From contig WTKE01000110.1 in the NCBI GenBank assembly GCA_011524525.1, positions 1-64,000 of the forward strand: a stretch of DNA of 64,000 bases, in the 5' to 3' direction. Every line of letters starts with the position of its first letter. Position 1 is the stretch's first letter. The notes beneath the pieces are model-generated. The model saw nothing but the letters and a program-made list of their open reading frames with translations. It was not told the origin of the DNA and did no database searches. The position numbers and the translations under genes were made by a program. This DNA comes from Bacillus sp. (in: firmicutes) (GTDB lineage: Bacteria > Bacillota > Bacilli > Bacillales > Cytobacillaceae). Positions 1-9,231 of this stretch are shown piece by piece.

Positions 1-81
1 AATTTATACATAATAGTATACTTTCTTTCAAGAAGGACGGATACTCAGTCTATTTCTCTAAGGTGATCGGGAGGTGTGTTG

Positions 82-1059
82 ATGTCAGATGTGAAATTGT
101 TGGAAGTTAGTGGTTTAAAAACTTATTTTCACTTAGAAAATAAAGCAGTCGCAAAAGCTGTCGATGGAGTAGATTTTTATATCAGGCCTGGGGAAACCGT
201 TGCTCTCGTTGGGGAATCAGGGAGTGGAAAGAGCATTACTTCCCTCTCCATTATGAAGTTAATTAATAAGCCAGGGAAAATTGAAGATGGTCGAATTTTT
301 TTCGGCGGTAAGGATCTGGTTGGGCTTAACGATAAACAAATGACAAATGTTCGTGGAAAGGAAATCGGTATGATCTTTCAGGAACCGATGACCGCCTTAA
401 ATCCTGTTTTTACTATTGGAAATCAAATTATAGAGACTCTGGTCCGTCATAAAAAAATGACAAAAAATGAAGCGAGATTACGAGCAATTGAACTTCTAAA
501 GGTCGTTGGTTTTCCGCGTGCTGAGGAAACGATGAAGGAATATCCACACCAACTATCGGGTGGAATGCGTCAGCGTGCTATGATTGCCATTGCTATATCT
601 TGTGATCCGAAGCTATTAATTGCTGATGAGCCGACAACTGCTCTTGATGTTACCATTCAAGCACAAATTTTAGATTTGATGGATGAAATGAAAAAGAAAT
701 TTAATATGGCTGTTTTATTAATTACGCACGATTTAGGTGTAGTAGCTGAATATGCGGATCGCATCATGGTGATGTATGGCGGTCAAATCGTTGAAGAAAC
801 AACGATCGAAAAATTGTTTCTGTCGCCAAAACATCCGTATACTATGGGGCTACTTGACAGTTTGCCAAGTTTAGAGAAGGAAGTTGATCGACTTGGCGCG
901 ATTAAAGGTACTGTTCCTCCTGCGCATCGCTTTCCTGTTGGCTGCAGGTTCTCCGATCGCTGTCCAAAGGTGATGAGCAAATGCCGGGATATTAACCCGT
1001 CTATATATGAAACAGATGCAGAGGAAAGTCATCGCGTCCGATGTTACCTGTATGAATAA
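82..1059 (+). CDS. appD: Oligopeptide ABC transporter ATPase AppD
   Basis: ATP-binding subunit that powers peptide import at the inner face of the membrane. The 325-aa protein has Walker A GESGSGKS at about residues 44-51, signature LSGGMRQR, Walker B LLIADEPTTALD, and the C-terminal oligopeptide-transporter extension with four cysteines (GCRFSDRC...C...RC). The ATG at 82 is chosen because GGGAGG at 69-74 is well spaced from it; an upstream in-frame GTG at 76 overlaps that site. It opens a D-F-A-B-C gene set, which is the order of the B. subtilis app operon rather than opp (A-B-C-D-F). The promoter must lie in the first 60 bases or outside the window. The family is certain; App rather than another Opp/Dpp paralogue is inferred from gene order. 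Confidence 0.88.
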   Translation: MSDVKLLEVSGLKTYFHLENKAVAKAVDGVDFYIRPGETVALVGESGSGKSITSLSIMKLINKPGKIEDGRIFFGGKDLVGLNDKQMTNVRGKEIGMIFQEPMTALNPVFTIGNQIIETLVRHKKMTKNEARLRAIELLKVVGFPRAEETMKEYPHQLSGGMRQRAMIAIAISCDPKLLIADEPTTALDVTIQAQILDLMDEMKKKFNMAVLLITHDLGVVAEYADRIMVMYGGQIVEETTIEKLFLSPKHPYTMGLLDSLPSLEKEVDRLGAIKGTVPPAHRFPVGCRFSDRCPKVMSKCRDINPSIYETDAEESHRVRCYLYE

Positions 1060-1073
1060 GGGGGAGTGTGAAA

Positions 1074-2084
1074 TTGTCAGTCATCGAAACAGAAACAAGG
1101 ATACATACAGATCAAGATTACATACTTCAGGCGAAAAATATTAAGAAGTACTTTCCCATCAAGGGTGGAATCCTTAAGCATACCATTGGACATGTCAAAG
1201 CAGTTGATGACGTTAGTCTTAGTATATTAAGGGGAGAAACACTAGGCATCGTTGGTGAGTCAGGTTCTGGAAAATCAACACTTGGAAGAGTTTTGCTACG
1301 TTTGATGGATCCGACTGATGGACAAATCGTATTTGAAGATCAAGATATAACAAAAATGAGATACCGAAAGCTTAGACCTATTCGGAGAGATATGCAAATT
1401 GTATTTCAAGATCCGTTCGCCTCATTAAATCCAAAAATGAGCGTTTCTGAATTAATAGAAGAACCATTAATTGTGCAAACAAACTTAACAAAGGCAGAAA
1501 GAAAAGAAAAGACAATTAGTCTTCTAGAAAAGGTTGGGCTTCGATCAGAGGATCGATTTAAGTATCCACACGAGTTTTCAGGTGGACAAAGACAGCGTAT
1601 AAGCATTGCAAGAGCACTAACCTTGAATCCGAAATTTGTTATCTGTGACGAGCCAGTTTCTGCTTTGGACGTTTCGATACAAGCCCAGGTGCTAAACTTG
1701 ATGGCTGACTTACAGGATGAATTTAACTTAACTTATTTATTTATCGCCCATGACTTAAGCGTTGTAAAACACATTAGCGACAGAGTGGCAGTAATGTACT
1801 TAGGTCGCATTGCGGAAATAGCGCCGAAGAAGAACCTCTACGAAACTCCATTACATCCATACACACAAGCACTTCTATCAGCAGTTCCATCCACAGACAT
1901 ACTACACAAAAAAGAAAAAATCATATTAAAAGGGGACTTACCAAGTCCATCAAATCCACCGTCAGGCTGTACGTTTCGTACTCGTTGTCCGATGGTTCAT
2001 GAGAAATGCTCTGAGGTGCGTCCTGAGCTTACAGAGGTGGGAAATGGCCATCTAGTAGCCTGCCACCTTTATACAGGCAAATAA
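1074..2084 (+). CDS. appF: Oligopeptide ABC transporter ATPase AppF
   Basis: Second ATPase of the transporter, pairing with AppD under the two permeases. The 336-aa protein has Walker A GESGSGKS at residues 61-68, signature FSGGQRQR, Walker B FVICDEPVSALD, and the cysteine-containing C-terminal extension (SGCTFRTRCP...C...C). It starts 14 bp after appD. A TTG at 1074 fits the AAGGGGGAG ribosome binding site (1058-1066) better than the GTG at 1068, which is too close. OppF/DppF-type proteins are about this long. Gene order again suggests App. Confidence 0.87.
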   Translation: MSVIETETRIHTDQDYILQAKNIKKYFPIKGGILKHTIGHVKAVDDVSLSILRGETLGIVGESGSGKSTLGRVLLRLMDPTDGQIVFEDQDITKMRYRKLRPIRRDMQIVFQDPFASLNPKMSVSELIEEPLIVQTNLTKAERKEKTISLLEKVGLRSEDRFKYPHEFSGGQRQRISIARALTLNPKFVICDEPVSALDVSIQAQVLNLMADLQDEFNLTYLFIAHDLSVVKHISDRVAVMYLGRIAEIAPKKNLYETPLHPYTQALLSAVPSTDILHKKEKIILKGDLPSPSNPPSGCTFRTRCPMVHEKCSEVRPELTEVGNGHLVACHLYTGK

Positions 2085-2177
2085 GTGCATTTGGTTATGC
2101 ACTTAAGGAGGTGGTGCGCGCTTTTTAAATGGTTGAATTATACACAAATGTTAAAAATTATAAGAGGGGTGAATGAC

Positions 2178-3938
2178 ATGAAGGCAAAGAAAAGTTGGTT
2201 GGTCATGCTAGTGCTGGCACTAGTTTTGGGTGTACTGGCAGCATGCACAGGAAACAAAGAACCTGCTTCATCAGAGAATGAAGGATCGAGTGAAAAGGAT
2301 CCGGTAACTGGAGGTACTGTAGTTGGGGCAATGGATACAGCTCCAACAGGTTTATTTAACCCTATTTTTTACACGGAAGCCTATGAATCTAATATTTTAT
2401 CATTTACACATGAAGGTCTACTGACGCAAGATAAGAACCTTGATTTTATTCCGAACTTAGCAAAAGAGTGGACATTCAATGATGATCAAACTGAAGTCAC
2501 CTTTAATTTAGATGAAAATGCAAAATGGCATGATGGGGAACCATTTACTGCTAACGACGTTGTATTTACTTATAAAACCATTGCGAGCCCAGGTTATGTA
2601 GAAGCGGGCGGAGTTCGTACGCAATATGTTGAAAGATTGGTAGGTTATGAGGAGTTTTCAACAGGAAAAACAACTGATTTCCAAGGGGTTGTTGCTGTTG
2701 ATGATCATACAGTTACGTTTAAGTTTGCTCAACCAAACGTATTGGCGCTATCAGATGCTAGCTTTATGATTATTCCAGAACATATTTTCAAAGATATTCC
2801 TATTGCGGAAATTCCGGAAGCTGGTGCTTCACGTAATCCTGGTGAAGTGATTGGTACTGGACCATTCGAATTTAGTGAAATGGTGCAAGGAGAGCAATAC
2901 GTACTTAAGAAATATGCTGATTATTGGCAAGGAGAGCCTAAGCTTGATAGCGTAATTTGGAAAGTCGTTGACCAAGCTGTTATCTTAGGTTTACTTGAAA
3001 ACGGTGAAATTGATTTTGTTGCCGATCCAAACGGTTTCCAAGCTGCTGACTATGAAACAGTTGATGCGCTTGAAAATGTTGAAATTATTGAGCAACCTGA
3101 CTTCGGTTACCAGACGATGGGGCTGATGCATAATCATCGTTCTAAGGAAGACTCAGAAGCTGGAACAATTAATCCAGCTAACTGGACAGTTAACGAAAAG
3201 CTTAAAGACCAAAAAGTCCGTCAAGCGATTGCCTATGCCATTAACCGACAAGGTTTAGTAGATGGATTATTATATGGGCGTGGAATCGTTCAAAATTCAC
3301 CAATTGCAACTCAATTCTGGGCTTATGACGATACAACACCAAATCAATATGAGTTTGATCCTGAAAAGGCAAAAGCTCTACTTGATGAAGCTGGTTACAA
3401 GGATGTAAACGGAGACGGTTTCCGCGAGGATCCAAACGGCAAGGAATGGGTTCTTAACTTGAATTATCCACTAGGGAATCAAATTCGTGAGCGCTCTGCT
3501 CCGATTATTGAAGAGTTCCTAGAAGAAGTGGGAATTAGCATTGACCTTCGCCAGCCGAAGGAAGCGGCAGCCTACTTTGAAGATTTAGAAAAGAACAGCC
3601 AAGACTGGGATTTATACTTAATTGGTTGGAGCTTAGATAGTACAGATCCAGATCCAAGTGGATTATGGTCATCTATGGCAGGTTACAACTATTCTCGTTG
3701 GAATAATCCTGAAGCAGATCAATTGTTAAAGGATGCATTTACACCTCCAGATGCATTTGAACAAGATTATCGTAAACAAAAGTATAGTGAGTGGCAAGTT
3801 GAGTTCGGTGAAGATTTACCAAGTGTGATCCTATATGCTGCAAATAGCTTATGGGCTCATAACAAACGTCTTCAAGGAATTGATGTACTTCCATACTCGT
3901 TCTTAAACGATACTCATCTCTGGTATGTAACGGAATAA
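2178..3938 (+). CDS. appA: Oligopeptide-binding lipoprotein AppA
   Basis: Substrate-binding lipoprotein (586 aa) that captures peptides outside the membrane and delivers them to AppBC. The N-terminus has two lysines, a hydrophobic stretch and the lipobox L-A-A-C with the lipidated cysteine at residue 23, followed by a Ser/Glu-rich linker. The body shows family 5 solute-binding signatures such as KWHDGEPFTANDVVFTYK and, later, KVRQAIAYAINRQGLVDG. ATG 2178 is preceded by GAGGGGTG (2164-2171); the open frame continues upstream to 2085, but that part has no signal peptide. A hairpin follows the stop and may uncouple its level from the permease genes. Peptide specificity cannot be read from sequence. 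Confidence 0.88.
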   Translation: MKAKKSWLVMLVLALVLGVLAACTGNKEPASSENEGSSEKDPVTGGTVVGAMDTAPTGLFNPIFYTEAYESNILSFTHEGLLTQDKNLDFIPNLAKEWTFNDDQTEVTFNLDENAKWHDGEPFTANDVVFTYKTIASPGYVEAGGVRTQYVERLVGYEEFSTGKTTDFQGVVAVDDHTVTFKFAQPNVLALSDASFMIIPEHIFKDIPIAEIPEAGASRNPGEVIGTGPFEFSEMVQGEQYVLKKYADYWQGEPKLDSVIWKVVDQAVILGLLENGEIDFVADPNGFQAADYETVDALENVEIIEQPDFGYQTMGLMHNHRSKEDSEAGTINPANWTVNEKLKDQKVRQAIAYAINRQGLVDGLLYGRGIVQNSPIATQFWAYDDTTPNQYEFDPEKAKALLDEAGYKDVNGDGFREDPNGKEWVLNLNYPLGNQIRERSAPIIEEFLEEVGISIDLRQPKEAAAYFEDLEKNSQDWDLYLIGWSLDSTDPDPSGLWSSMAGYNYSRWNNPEADQLLKDAFTPPDAFEQDYRKQKYSEWQVEFGEDLPSVILYAANSLWAHNKRLQGIDVLPYSFLNDTHLWYVTE

Positions 3939-3952
3939 CATTTGTTGAATAG

Positions 3953-3990
3953 AGAAAAGAGTGATCGGTAATGATGCCGCGCTCTTTTCT
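3953..3990 (+). other. Hairpin between appA and appB
   Basis: AGAAAAGAG (3953-3961) pairs with CTCTTTTCT (3982-3990). The stem continues through T-G, G-C and a CGG/CCG helix to a short loop. No good U-run follows, so this looks more like an mRNA-stabilising or attenuating hairpin after the binding-protein gene than a full terminator. Confidence 0.65.
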
Positions 3991-4018
3991 TATTCTGTAA
4001 GATTGGAGGGGGATACCG

Positions 4019-4984
4019 GTGTATAAATATATAATTCGGAGATTACTAATTTTTATCCCTATGCTCTTTGTACTAACTATCTTCGTGTTTGGTCTAATAC
4101 AAGCTGCTCCAGGTGATCCAATTACCGGGAAAAATTTCGATCCCAATATTGATCCAGAGGTATTCGAAAGGCAAAAAGAAGCCCTTGGACTTAATGATCC
4201 GATTCACGTCCAATATTGGAATTGGGTAACAAAAGTTATGCAGGGGGACTTCGGGGAATCGTATATTTTTAAAGGTCGTGACGTTTCTGATTTGATTGGA
4301 GAAAGAATTGGAAATACATTTTACTTAGGTATTTTCACTCTTCTTATAACGATTATTGTATCTATTCCGATCGGGATATACTCAGCGAAAAAGCCGTACT
4401 CAATCCTTGACTATGGTGCTACAACCTTTGGTTTTTTTGGTTTAGCTGTACCCAATTTCTTTTTTGGCTTAGTGGCCATTTACGTTTTTTCGATTAAGCT
4501 GGGCTGGTTACCTTCACAAGGTTCTGTTTCAAGCCCAGGTTTAACAGGCATAGAACTATTTTTTGATAAGCTGCAACATTTAATCTTACCAGGCTTGACA
4601 CTAGGCTTAGCGGGGACAGCCTCTTACATGAGGTTTATGCGCTCGGAAGTGCTTGATGTGTTAGCGAGTGACTACATTCGTACTGCTCGTGCAAAAGGGA
4701 TGACTAATCGAAACGTACTGTACAAACATACTTTACGTAATGCAATGATTCCGATTATTACTTTACTAGGTTTTGAAGTTGGGATACTACTTAGCGGTGC
4801 AGTTATTACTGAAGGAGTATTTCAGTATCCAGGAATTGGAACATTGTTCTTAAGTTCTATTGGAAATCGTGACTATCCTGTCATCATGGCCATTAACCTA
4901 ATGTTAGGATTTTTCATTCTCCTCGGAAATTTATTAGCAGATATTTTCTACAGTATTGTTGACCCACGAATCCGCTACGATTGA
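4019..4984 (+). CDS. appB: Oligopeptide ABC transporter permease AppB
   Basis: Inner-membrane permease (321 aa) with an N-terminal transmembrane helix after IIRRLLIF, an extracytoplasmic loop, and about five further helices. The EAA cytoplasmic coupling motif is seen as DYIRTARAKGM followed by YKHTLRNA, which docks on the ATPases. It starts at GTG 4019 behind GGAGGGGG (4005-4012). The length and the GDP-containing N-terminal loop match OppB/AppB proteins. It overlaps the region just before appC, consistent with a single transcript. Confidence 0.87.
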   Translation: MYKYIIRRLLIFIPMLFVLTIFVFGLIQAAPGDPITGKNFDPNIDPEVFERQKEALGLNDPIHVQYWNWVTKVMQGDFGESYIFKGRDVSDLIGERIGNTFYLGIFTLLITIIVSIPIGIYSAKKPYSILDYGATTFGFFGLAVPNFFFGLVAIYVFSIKLGWLPSQGSVSSPGLTGIELFFDKLQHLILPGLTLGLAGTASYMRFMRSEVLDVLASDYIRTARAKGMTNRNVLYKHTLRNAMIPIITLLGFEVGILLSGAVITEGVFQYPGIGTLFLSSIGNRDYPVIMAINLMLGFFILLGNLLADIFYSIVDPRIRYD

Positions 4985-4994
4985 GGTGAGTAAT

Positions 4995-5912
4995 ATGGAA
5001 CTAAAACAGCAGGAAGCGATGGATACAAACATAGAGGCACCTGTTAAACCAGATAAAGGAAATAGTCCTTTTCGAATCGCATTAAAGCGGTTTTTGAAAA
5101 ATAAGCTCGCTGTCATGGGAGTGTTTGTGTTATTAGCGATCATTTTAGCTGTTACCTTTGCACCATTATTAACAGAACATAGTCCTACTAAGTCAAACCT
5201 CTTATTAATTGAACGTCCACCAAGTGAAGAGCACCCATTAGGAAACGATAGTTCAGGCCGTGATAATCTATCGAGACTTCTATATGGAGGAAGGATTTCA
5301 CTTATTGTTGGTTTTAGTGCGATGATATTTACTCTCATCATTGGTGTAACACTTGGTTCTATAGCTGGGTATTATGGTGGTAAGATTGATGCGATGATCA
5401 TGCGTGCAGCTGACATGATGCTGGTATTACCATTCCTCGTACTTTGTTTAACCATTGTTGCCATATTGGAAAGAGTGAACGTTGGCATATTTGTAGCTAT
5501 CATCGCAATCACTTCATGGCCAAACTTAACAAGAATTATTAGAGGTACATATTTATCACTTCGAGAACAGGAATTTGTTCTTGGTGCTAAAGCAATTGGG
5601 GCAAGTGATTTTAGAATAATATTTAAGCATTTTATTCCGAATGCAATTGGTCCAATCGTGGTTAATGCGACATTAATGATGGCCACGTATATCATTATTG
5701 AATCGGGTCTTAGTTTTATTGGATTTGGAATTCCTCAGCCTACACCAACTTGGGGAAATATGATTTCTGAAGCACAAAGTTTACGTATTTTACGAAATAG
5801 TCCGGAAGCGTGGATACCGCCAGGGCTAGCAATTTTAACGACTGTTTTATGTATTAATTTTATAGGAGATGGTTTGAGAGACGCGTTTGATCCTAAAAGT
5901 AATAGAAGATAA
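4995..5912 (+). CDS. appC: Oligopeptide ABC transporter permease AppC
   Basis: Second permease (305 aa) forming the channel with AppB. It begins with a soluble N-terminal segment (OppC_N type, FRIALKRFLKNKLAVMG), followed by a first helix and the binding-protein-dependent transport domain. The EAA motif reads FVLGAKAIGASDFRIIFKHF. ATG 4995 has GAGGTGAG (4983-4990) overlapping the appB stop, so translation is probably coupled. The gene ends the operon, just ahead of a strong terminator. Confidence 0.87.
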   Translation: MELKQQEAMDTNIEAPVKPDKGNSPFRIALKRFLKNKLAVMGVFVLLAIILAVTFAPLLTEHSPTKSNLLLIERPPSEEHPLGNDSSGRDNLSRLLYGGRISLIVGFSAMIFTLIIGVTLGSIAGYYGGKIDAMIMRAADMMLVLPFLVLCLTIVAILERVNVGIFVAIIAITSWPNLTRIIRGTYLSLREQEFVLGAKAIGASDFRIIFKHFIPNAIGPIVVNATLMMATYIIIESGLSFIGFGIPQPTPTWGNMISEAQSLRILRNSPEAWIPPGLAILTTVLCINFIGDGLRDAFDPKSNRR

Positions 5913-5918
5913 ATAAAG

Positions 5919-5950
5919 AGCCTACTGAATCATTCAGTAGGCTTCTTTCA
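5919..5950 (+). terminator. Terminator after appC
   Basis: Perfect 12-bp stem AGCCTACTGAAT / ATTCAGTAGGCT with a one-base loop, followed by a T-rich run (TCTTTCATTTTTT). Confidence 0.9.
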
Positions 5951-6030
5951 TTTTTTACTAGAGATGGAAAAAAGAAATATAAAGTATTATAAAAATTTTT
6001 TTAAAAATAGAAATTGTTATTATATCAACA

Positions 6031-6045
6031 TTGTAAGCGGATACA
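6031..6045 (+). promoter_or_regulatory. CcpA cre site upstream of ilvE
   Basis: TTGTAAGCGGATACA matches the cre consensus WTGNAANCGNWNNCW at every defined position. It lies about 85-90 bp upstream of the start predicted from the promoter at 6092-6120. In B. subtilis CcpA activates the ilv-leu operon from a cre at a similar upstream distance, so activation rather than repression is the likely role here. Confidence 0.7.
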
Positions 6046-6091
6046 ACTAAATTGACTAATCTAAATTATCAAACAATTCGAAAAAATGGGG

Positions 6092-6120
6092 TTGACGAGT
6101 AAATAAAATGGGGGTAAGAT
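6092..6120 (+). promoter_or_regulatory. Sigma-A promoter of ilvE
   Basis: TTGACG (6092-6097), 17-bp spacer, TAAGAT (6115-6120). It sits in the 345-bp gap between appC and ilvE. The rest of that gap is very A/T rich and holds the appC terminator and the cre site; a weak second cre-like word lies at about 6221-6235. Confidence 0.7.
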
Positions 6121-6257
6121 AGTCCTCAAATATACAAATCATTTGTAATATTCAAAAGAAAAACAAAGGGAAAAAAAGAGTAATTTTTCAAAAAAAAATT
6201 TTGTGATTATTTTAATCATTTAAAGCGTTTTAACTTAAATGCAAAGAGGTGTATTTC

Positions 6258-7163
6258 GTGTCTGAACAATGGATTTTTTTAAATGGCGATTATGTTACTA
6301 AAGAGAACGCCAAGATTTCAGTATACGATCATGGTTTTTTATACGGAGACGGTATTTTTGAAGGAATTCGAGTCTACAGCGGTAACGTTTTCCGAATGAA
6401 GGAACATATGGACCGACTATACCGATCAGCAAAGTCAATTATGTTGAATGTACCATACTCACAGGATGAATTCACAGATATTATCGTCGCTACTGTTGAG
6501 AAAAATAAAATTGAAGATGCTTATATTCGCGTCGTAGTTTCTAGAGGAGTAGGTGACCTCGGACTCGATCCAAATAAATGTGCTAAAGCGAATGTGGTTG
6601 TTATAGTAGAACCCCTTTCGATTTTCCCTAAAGAATTGTATGAAACAGGATTAGAAATTGTGACTGTTGCAACTAGAAGAAACAGACCTGATGTACTTAG
6701 TCCAAAAGTAAAATCACTAAATTATTTAAATAACGTGTTAGTTAGAATTGAAGCACATCTAGCTGGTGTTAGTGAAGCATTAATGCTTAATGATCAAGGG
6801 TATGTTGCTGAAGGATCTGCTGATAATGTGTTTATTATCCGAGATGGTTGTTTCTATACACCTCCAGGGTATATTGGAGCACTTGAAGGGATTACAAGAA
6901 ACGCCGTCATTGATATTGTAAAAGAGTTAGGCTATGAACTAAAAGAGGAACCATTTACAAGACATGATGTTTACACTGCTGATGAAGTGTTCCTTACAGG
7001 AACAGCTGCAGAGGTTATTGCAGTAATTAAAGTCGATGGCAGAGTCATTGGCGATGGTACTCCAGGTGCACTTACGAAAGAGTTATTAGTTAAGTTTAGA
7101 GAACGTGTCGTTTCTGAAGGTGTGAAAGTGTACTCCAAAGAAGCAACACCACATGTGAGCTAA
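6258..7163 (+). CDS. ilvE: Branched-chain amino acid aminotransferase IlvE
   Basis: PLP class IV aminotransferase (301 aa) interconverting Leu/Ile/Val and their 2-oxo acids, the last step of branched-chain synthesis. The N-terminus (WIFLNGDYV, YDHGFLYGDGIFEG) and the likely PLP lysine K152 in VKSLNYLNN are typical of the short bacterial BCAT subgroup. GTG 6258 fits the AAGAGGTG site (6244-6251); the GTG at 6249 overlaps it. The gene has its own promoter and cre site and lies upstream of the leucine T-box that precedes ilvB. Some D-amino acid aminotransferases share the fold, but the context makes IlvE the clear call. Confidence 0.93.
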   Translation: MSEQWIFLNGDYVTKENAKISVYDHGFLYGDGIFEGIRVYSGNVFRMKEHMDRLYRSAKSIMLNVPYSQDEFTDIIVATVEKNKIEDAYIRVVVSRGVGDLGLDPNKCAKANVVVIVEPLSIFPKELYETGLEIVTVATRRNRPDVLSPKVKSLNYLNNVLVRIEAHLAGVSEALMLNDQGYVAEGSADNVFIIRDGCFYTPPGYIGALEGITRNAVIDIVKELGYELKEEPFTRHDVYTADEVFLTGTAAEVIAVIKVDGRVIGDGTPGALTKELLVKFRERVVSEGVKVYSKEATPHVS

Positions 7164-7174
7164 GTGAATAAGGA

Positions 7175-7462
7175 AAAGCGTTGATAAGGAAAAGTAGTTT
7201 CATGAAACATTCCTACAGAGAGCCGGGGTAGCTGGAAGCCGGTGGAAATGACATGAAATGAACTCACCTTTGAGCACTGTCTTGAAAATTTATAGTAAAG
7301 GCAGTCGAGTGCCAGACACTCGTTATCAAAACGATCCAATTGTGATCATGAGCGCACGCATTTGCGTGAACAAGGGTGGTACCGTGGATAGGTTTCTCAA
7401 GCCTTTCCATCCCTTTAGCCTAGGGTGTAGTAGGCAAAGTAGGGGATGGGGAGGCTTTTTAT
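7175..7462 (+). ncRNA. Leucine T-box leader of ilvB operon
   Basis: tRNA-sensing leader. Stem I carries the AGAGAGCCGG element (7217-7226) and, after it, the context GAA-CTC-ACC with the specifier CTC (Leu) at 7263-7265. The T-box sequence AAGGGTGGTACCGTG lies at 7372-7386; its UGGU would pair with an uncharged tRNA ending ACCA. A terminator follows: AAGCCTTTCCATCCC (7399-7413) pairs with GGGATGGGGAGGCTT (7443-7457), then TTTTATA. Uncharged tRNA-Leu should favour antitermination and ilvB-leuD expression. It fills the 352-bp gap between ilvE and ilvB. Confidence 0.93.
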
Positions 7463-7515
7463 AATGTTAATTTGTTAGATTATCTAACAAGACTTGAAAT
7501 AGGGAGGGTCAACAA

Positions 7516-9231
7516 ATGTTGCAAGAAACTGCCTTTACGAAAATGAAGGCTGAAAACGAACCGATTAGTGGTGCAGAATTAATGCTTGAAGCACTAAAGA
7601 AGGAGCAAGTAGAGGTAATATTTGGATATCCTGGAGGGGCAGTTCTCCCAATTTACGATAAGCTCTATGATTCTAAGATTCTACACATACTCCCTCGCCA
7701 TGAACAAGGTGGAATTCATGCAGCAGAAGGTTATTCTAGAGTAACAGGAAAACCGGGTGTTGTAATCGCAACATCAGGACCAGGTGCAACAAACATTATT
7801 ACTGGTTTAGCTGATGCGATGATGGACTCCTTACCGTTAGTTGTCTTTACAGGTCAGGTGGCAACTGGAGTGATAGGTACAGATGCTTTCCAAGAGGCGG
7901 ATATACTGGGAATTACGACTCCCATAACTAAATATAATTATCAGGTTCGTAGCATTGAAGATATTCCTAGAATTGTGAAAGAAGCATTCTACGTGGCCAC
8001 AAGCGGACGCCCAGGACCAGTATTAATCGATATTCCTAAAGATATTGCTGCTGGTACCGCAAATGTTCCTGAAGAGCAAGAAATTGTTCTACCAGGTTAT
8101 CAACCAACTGTTCAACCAAATTATCTTCAGATTAGAAAGCTAACAGAAGCTGTCAGCAGAGCGAAGAAGCCAGTTATTCTGGCTGGTGCAGGAGTTCTCT
8201 TTGCAGAAGGTTATGAAGAGTTGAAGCAGTATGCTGAGCAACAAAATCTTCCGGTCGTGCACACGTTGTTGGGACTAGGAGGCTTTCCTGCTGAACATCC
8301 TTTATTCGCTGGACTTGCGGGCATGCATGGATGCTATACAGCAAATATGGCATTGTATGAATGTGATTTACTAATCAATATTGGAGCTAGATTTGATGAC
8401 CGCCTAACAGGAAACCTGCAACATTTTGCTCCAAACGCTACTGTTGCTCATATTGATATTGATCCTGCTGAAATTGGGAAAAATGTTCAAACACATATCC
8501 CAGTTGTAGCGGATGCAAAAGAAGCATTAAAGCAGCTAATCGCTCAAGAAGGAAAGCCTCCGGTTCACCAAGAATGGTTGGACACGCTAAATGCTTGGAA
8601 GAAAGAGTACCCTTATTCTTATAAAGAAGATGGTCGCTTAAAGCCACAAAAAGTGATGGAAATGCTTTATGAAAAAACAAAAGGTGAAGCGATTGTCGTA
8701 ACAGACGTTGGTCAACATCAGATGTGGGCTGCTCAATACTATAAGTTTTCAAAGGCGAACCGTTGGGTAACTTCAGGTGGACTTGGAACAATGGGATTTG
8801 GATTACCTGCAAGCATTGGTGCACAATTAGCCTCACCAGATTCGATAGTGTTATCGATCTCAGGTGATGGTGGATTCCAAATGTGTACGCAAGAATTGGC
8901 TGTTATAAGAGAACAAAATCTTCCTGTTAAAATTATCATCCTTAACAACTCTTCGTTAGGAATGGTAAGACAGTGGCAAGAGATCTTCTATGAATCTCGT
9001 TTCTCACACAGTAAATTCTCTGGCCAACCTGATTTTGTAAAGCTGGCTGATGCTTTTGGAATCAAAGGGTATCTCATTGAAGATGAAGCACAAGCTGAAA
9101 CGATTTTCAATGAAGTGCTAACAAACAATGAGCCAGTATTACTAGATATTCGCATTGATCCAGACGAAAATGTCTATCCAATGATCGCTCCTGGTAAAGG
9201 ACATCATGAAATGGTAGGTGTGAAACTATGA
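7516..9231 (+). CDS. ilvB: Acetolactate synthase large subunit IlvB
   Basis: Catalytic subunit (571 aa) of acetohydroxyacid synthase, condensing pyruvate with pyruvate or 2-oxobutyrate using TPP, FAD and Mg2+. The catalytic glutamate is in RHEQGG (E63). The TPP/Mg motif runs from SGDGGFQM to LNNSSLG at about residues 450-480. The length equals that of typical IlvB. The start ATG follows AGGGAGGG (7501-7508). It is the first gene after the T-box terminator, so its expression is gated by tRNA-Leu charging. It overlaps ilvH by four bases. Confidence 0.96.
   Translation: MLQETAFTKMKAENEPISGAELMLEALKKEQVEVIFGYPGGAVLPIYDKLYDSKILHILPRHEQGGIHAAEGYSRVTGKPGVVIATSGPGATNIITGLADAMMDSLPLVVFTGQVATGVIGTDAFQEADILGITTPITKYNYQVRSIEDIPRIVKEAFYVATSGRPGPVLIDIPKDIAAGTANVPEEQEIVLPGYQPTVQPNYLQIRKLTEAVSRAKKPVILAGAGVLFAEGYEELKQYAEQQNLPVVHTLLGLGGFPAEHPLFAGLAGMHGCYTANMALYECDLLINIGARFDDRLTGNLQHFAPNATVAHIDIDPAEIGKNVQTHIPVVADAKEALKQLIAQEGKPPVHQEWLDTLNAWKKEYPYSYKEDGRLKPQKVMEMLYEKTKGEAIVVTDVGQHQMWAAQYYKFSKANRWVTSGGLGTMGFGLPASIGAQLASPDSIVLSISGDGGFQMCTQELAVIREQNLPVKIIILNNSSLGMVRQWQEIFYESRFSHSKFSGQPDFVKLADAFGIKGYLIEDEAQAETIFNEVLTNNEPVLLDIRIDPDENVYPMIAPGKGHHEMVGVKL

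Noticed and set aside
6181-6203. CodY box in the ilvE upstream region
   Set aside because: AATTTTTCAAAAAAAAATT deviates from AATTTTCWGAAAATT at about five positions and the region is simply A/T rich.
7258-7464. Plus-strand 68-codon open frame
   Set aside because: It lies wholly inside the leucine T-box (specifier loop to terminator) and has no ribosome binding site.
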